From Streptomyces cucumeris (GTDB taxonomy: Bacteria; Actinomycetota; Actinomycetes; Streptomycetales; Streptomycetaceae), in NCBI RefSeq assembly GCF_024295805.1, contig NZ_JANCLX010000015.1, forward strand, positions 121,378-185,377: a DNA stretch of 64,000 nt. The letters run 5' to 3'. Position 1 is the first letter of the stretch, and the number at the start of each line of letters is the position of its first letter. Below, in pieces: positions 63,411-64,000 of the stretch. The position numbers and the translations under genes are program-made. Below the pieces are notes generated by a model. It ran no database searches. It saw nothing but the letters and a program-made list of their open reading frames with translations, and had not been told where the DNA came from.

Positions 63411-64000
63411 ATGACGGAACGACCCCCGCAGCGCATTCCCAATCGTCAGCTCGCTGCGCTCATTGCTGAGGCTGGCTTCTCCAACGCCGGGCTGGCCCGG
63501 CGGGTGGACCAGCTCGGGCTGGAGCACGGCCTGGACCTGCGCTACGACAAGACCTCGGTGACCCGCTGGCTGCGCGGACAGCAGCCACGCGGCACCACCC
63601 CGGCGCTGATCGCCGAGGTGTTCACCCGGCGGCTGGGACGCCGGCTGTCCGCCCAGGACCTGGGGCTGGACGCGTGTGCGCCGGTCTACGCGGGGCTGGA
63701 GTTCGCGGCCACCCCGCAGGAGGCCGTGGACATCGTCAGCGGGCTGTGGCGGAAGGACTCCGGCAGCCACGCGGAGCTACGGAAGATCGCGTTCACCCCG
63801 GCGGGTCTGGTGGTCCCCAGCCGTGACTGGCTGATCGGACGACCCGACGACCGGGTGGCGCGCGGAGAGCCTCCGGCGGGCCCGGCCCCGTCCGCGGCGC
63901 CGGGCGTCGGCGCGGCGGGCGCCGCCGCCGTGGCCTCGGCCGCCGTGCGGCTGCCCGCCCAGGGCGGCCGCCCCGGCGCCCCGCCGGCCACGGCCGGGCG
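63411..64000 (+). CDS. HTH transcriptional regulator, N-terminal part (cut by right edge)
   Basis: At least 196 residues of a Streptomyces regulator with an unusual HTH at residues 10-60: NRQLAALIAEAGFSNAGLARR and YDKTSVTRWLRGQQPRGTTPALIAEVF. It resembles the conserved NsdA-like/sporulation-type regulators that continue into helical repeats. No stop codon before the edge. ATG at 63411, behind CAGGGAGACCGGCAGG. Divergent from lipB. After residue 150 the chain becomes Ala/Gly/Pro-rich, a linker. Target unknown. Confidence 0.85.
   Translation, partial: MTERPPQRIPNRQLAALIAEAGFSNAGLARRVDQLGLEHGLDLRYDKTSVTRWLRGQQPRGTTPALIAEVFTRRLGRRLSAQDLGLDACAPVYAGLEFAATPQEAVDIVSGLWRKDSGSHAELRKIAFTPAGLVVPSRDWLIGRPDDRVARGEPPAGPAPSAAPGVGAAGAAAVASAAVRLPAQGGRPGAPPATAG

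Overview
The window is chromosomal DNA of a high-GC actinomycete, almost certainly a Streptomyces: strong G/C third-position bias, GTG/TTG starts, Tat and Streptomyces-type lipoprotein signals, and a gene order (glnA2, glnE, malEFG/aglA/malR, pullulanase, glnA, RDD protein, DUF4191 protein, lipA, lipB) that from memory follows the S. coelicolor SCO2241-to-SCO2192 neighbourhood. No phage structural genes, transposases, CRISPR arrays or NRPS/PKS genes are visible.

Layout. 1-2.5 kb: a multicopper oxidase cut by the left edge, a GC-rich intergenic region with a CsoR-like site, and a glutamine-synthetase-like GlnA2 lacking the adenylylation tyrosine. 2.5-5.1 kb: a DinB/mycothiol-type protein, then a small lower-GC island (hypothetical gene, odd tRNA-Tyr-like sequence, truncated HEPN-like gene, Nudix gene) ending at a tRNA-Ser(GCU). 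5.4-13.2 kb: glnE, mepB-like gene, a PAS/HTH regulator coupled to a PLP enzyme with a probably leaderless promoter behind seven 11-bp iterons, HAD phosphatase and PAP2 membrane protein. 13.3-25 kb: a maltose/maltodextrin locus in which malEFG is flanked by two paralogous aglA-malR pairs, followed by a secreted pullulanase; TTGCAAG-like operator clusters mark both promoter regions. 25-42 kb: sigma-like membrane protein, Tat-exported GH89 alpha-N-acetylglucosaminidase, a two-component pair split by a lipoprotein and an AAC(3)-type acetyltransferase, MMPL transporter, winged-helix regulator, trypsin-like protease and a LAL regulator with a large low-complexity insertion. 42-48 kb: SPW-repeat membrane protein, then a catabolic module (DUF2848 hydrolase, MHS permease, nitrilase-family amidohydrolase, GntR regulator) in which the same 17-bp operator GCATAC-N5-GTATAC occurs at both ends. 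48-54.5 kb: oxidoreductase/TetR pair, second-type inorganic pyrophosphatase, ABC exporter, secreted metzincin with a lectin domain, AraC regulator. 54.6-57.5 kb: an uncharacterised divergent island (HTH protein opposite a zinc-ribbon protein plus two coupled tiny genes). 57.8-64 kb: glnA under a perfectly spaced double GlnR box, RDD and DUF4191 proteins, lipA/lipB, and an HTH regulator running off the right edge.

Themes. Nitrogen control (glnA, its modifying enzyme glnE and glnA2 lie in one 60-kb stretch), alpha-glucan uptake and breakdown (malEFG, two AglA, pullulanase, two MalR), and many small regulator/effector pairs. All functions are from sequence reading alone; family names rest on motif recognition, not on database searches.
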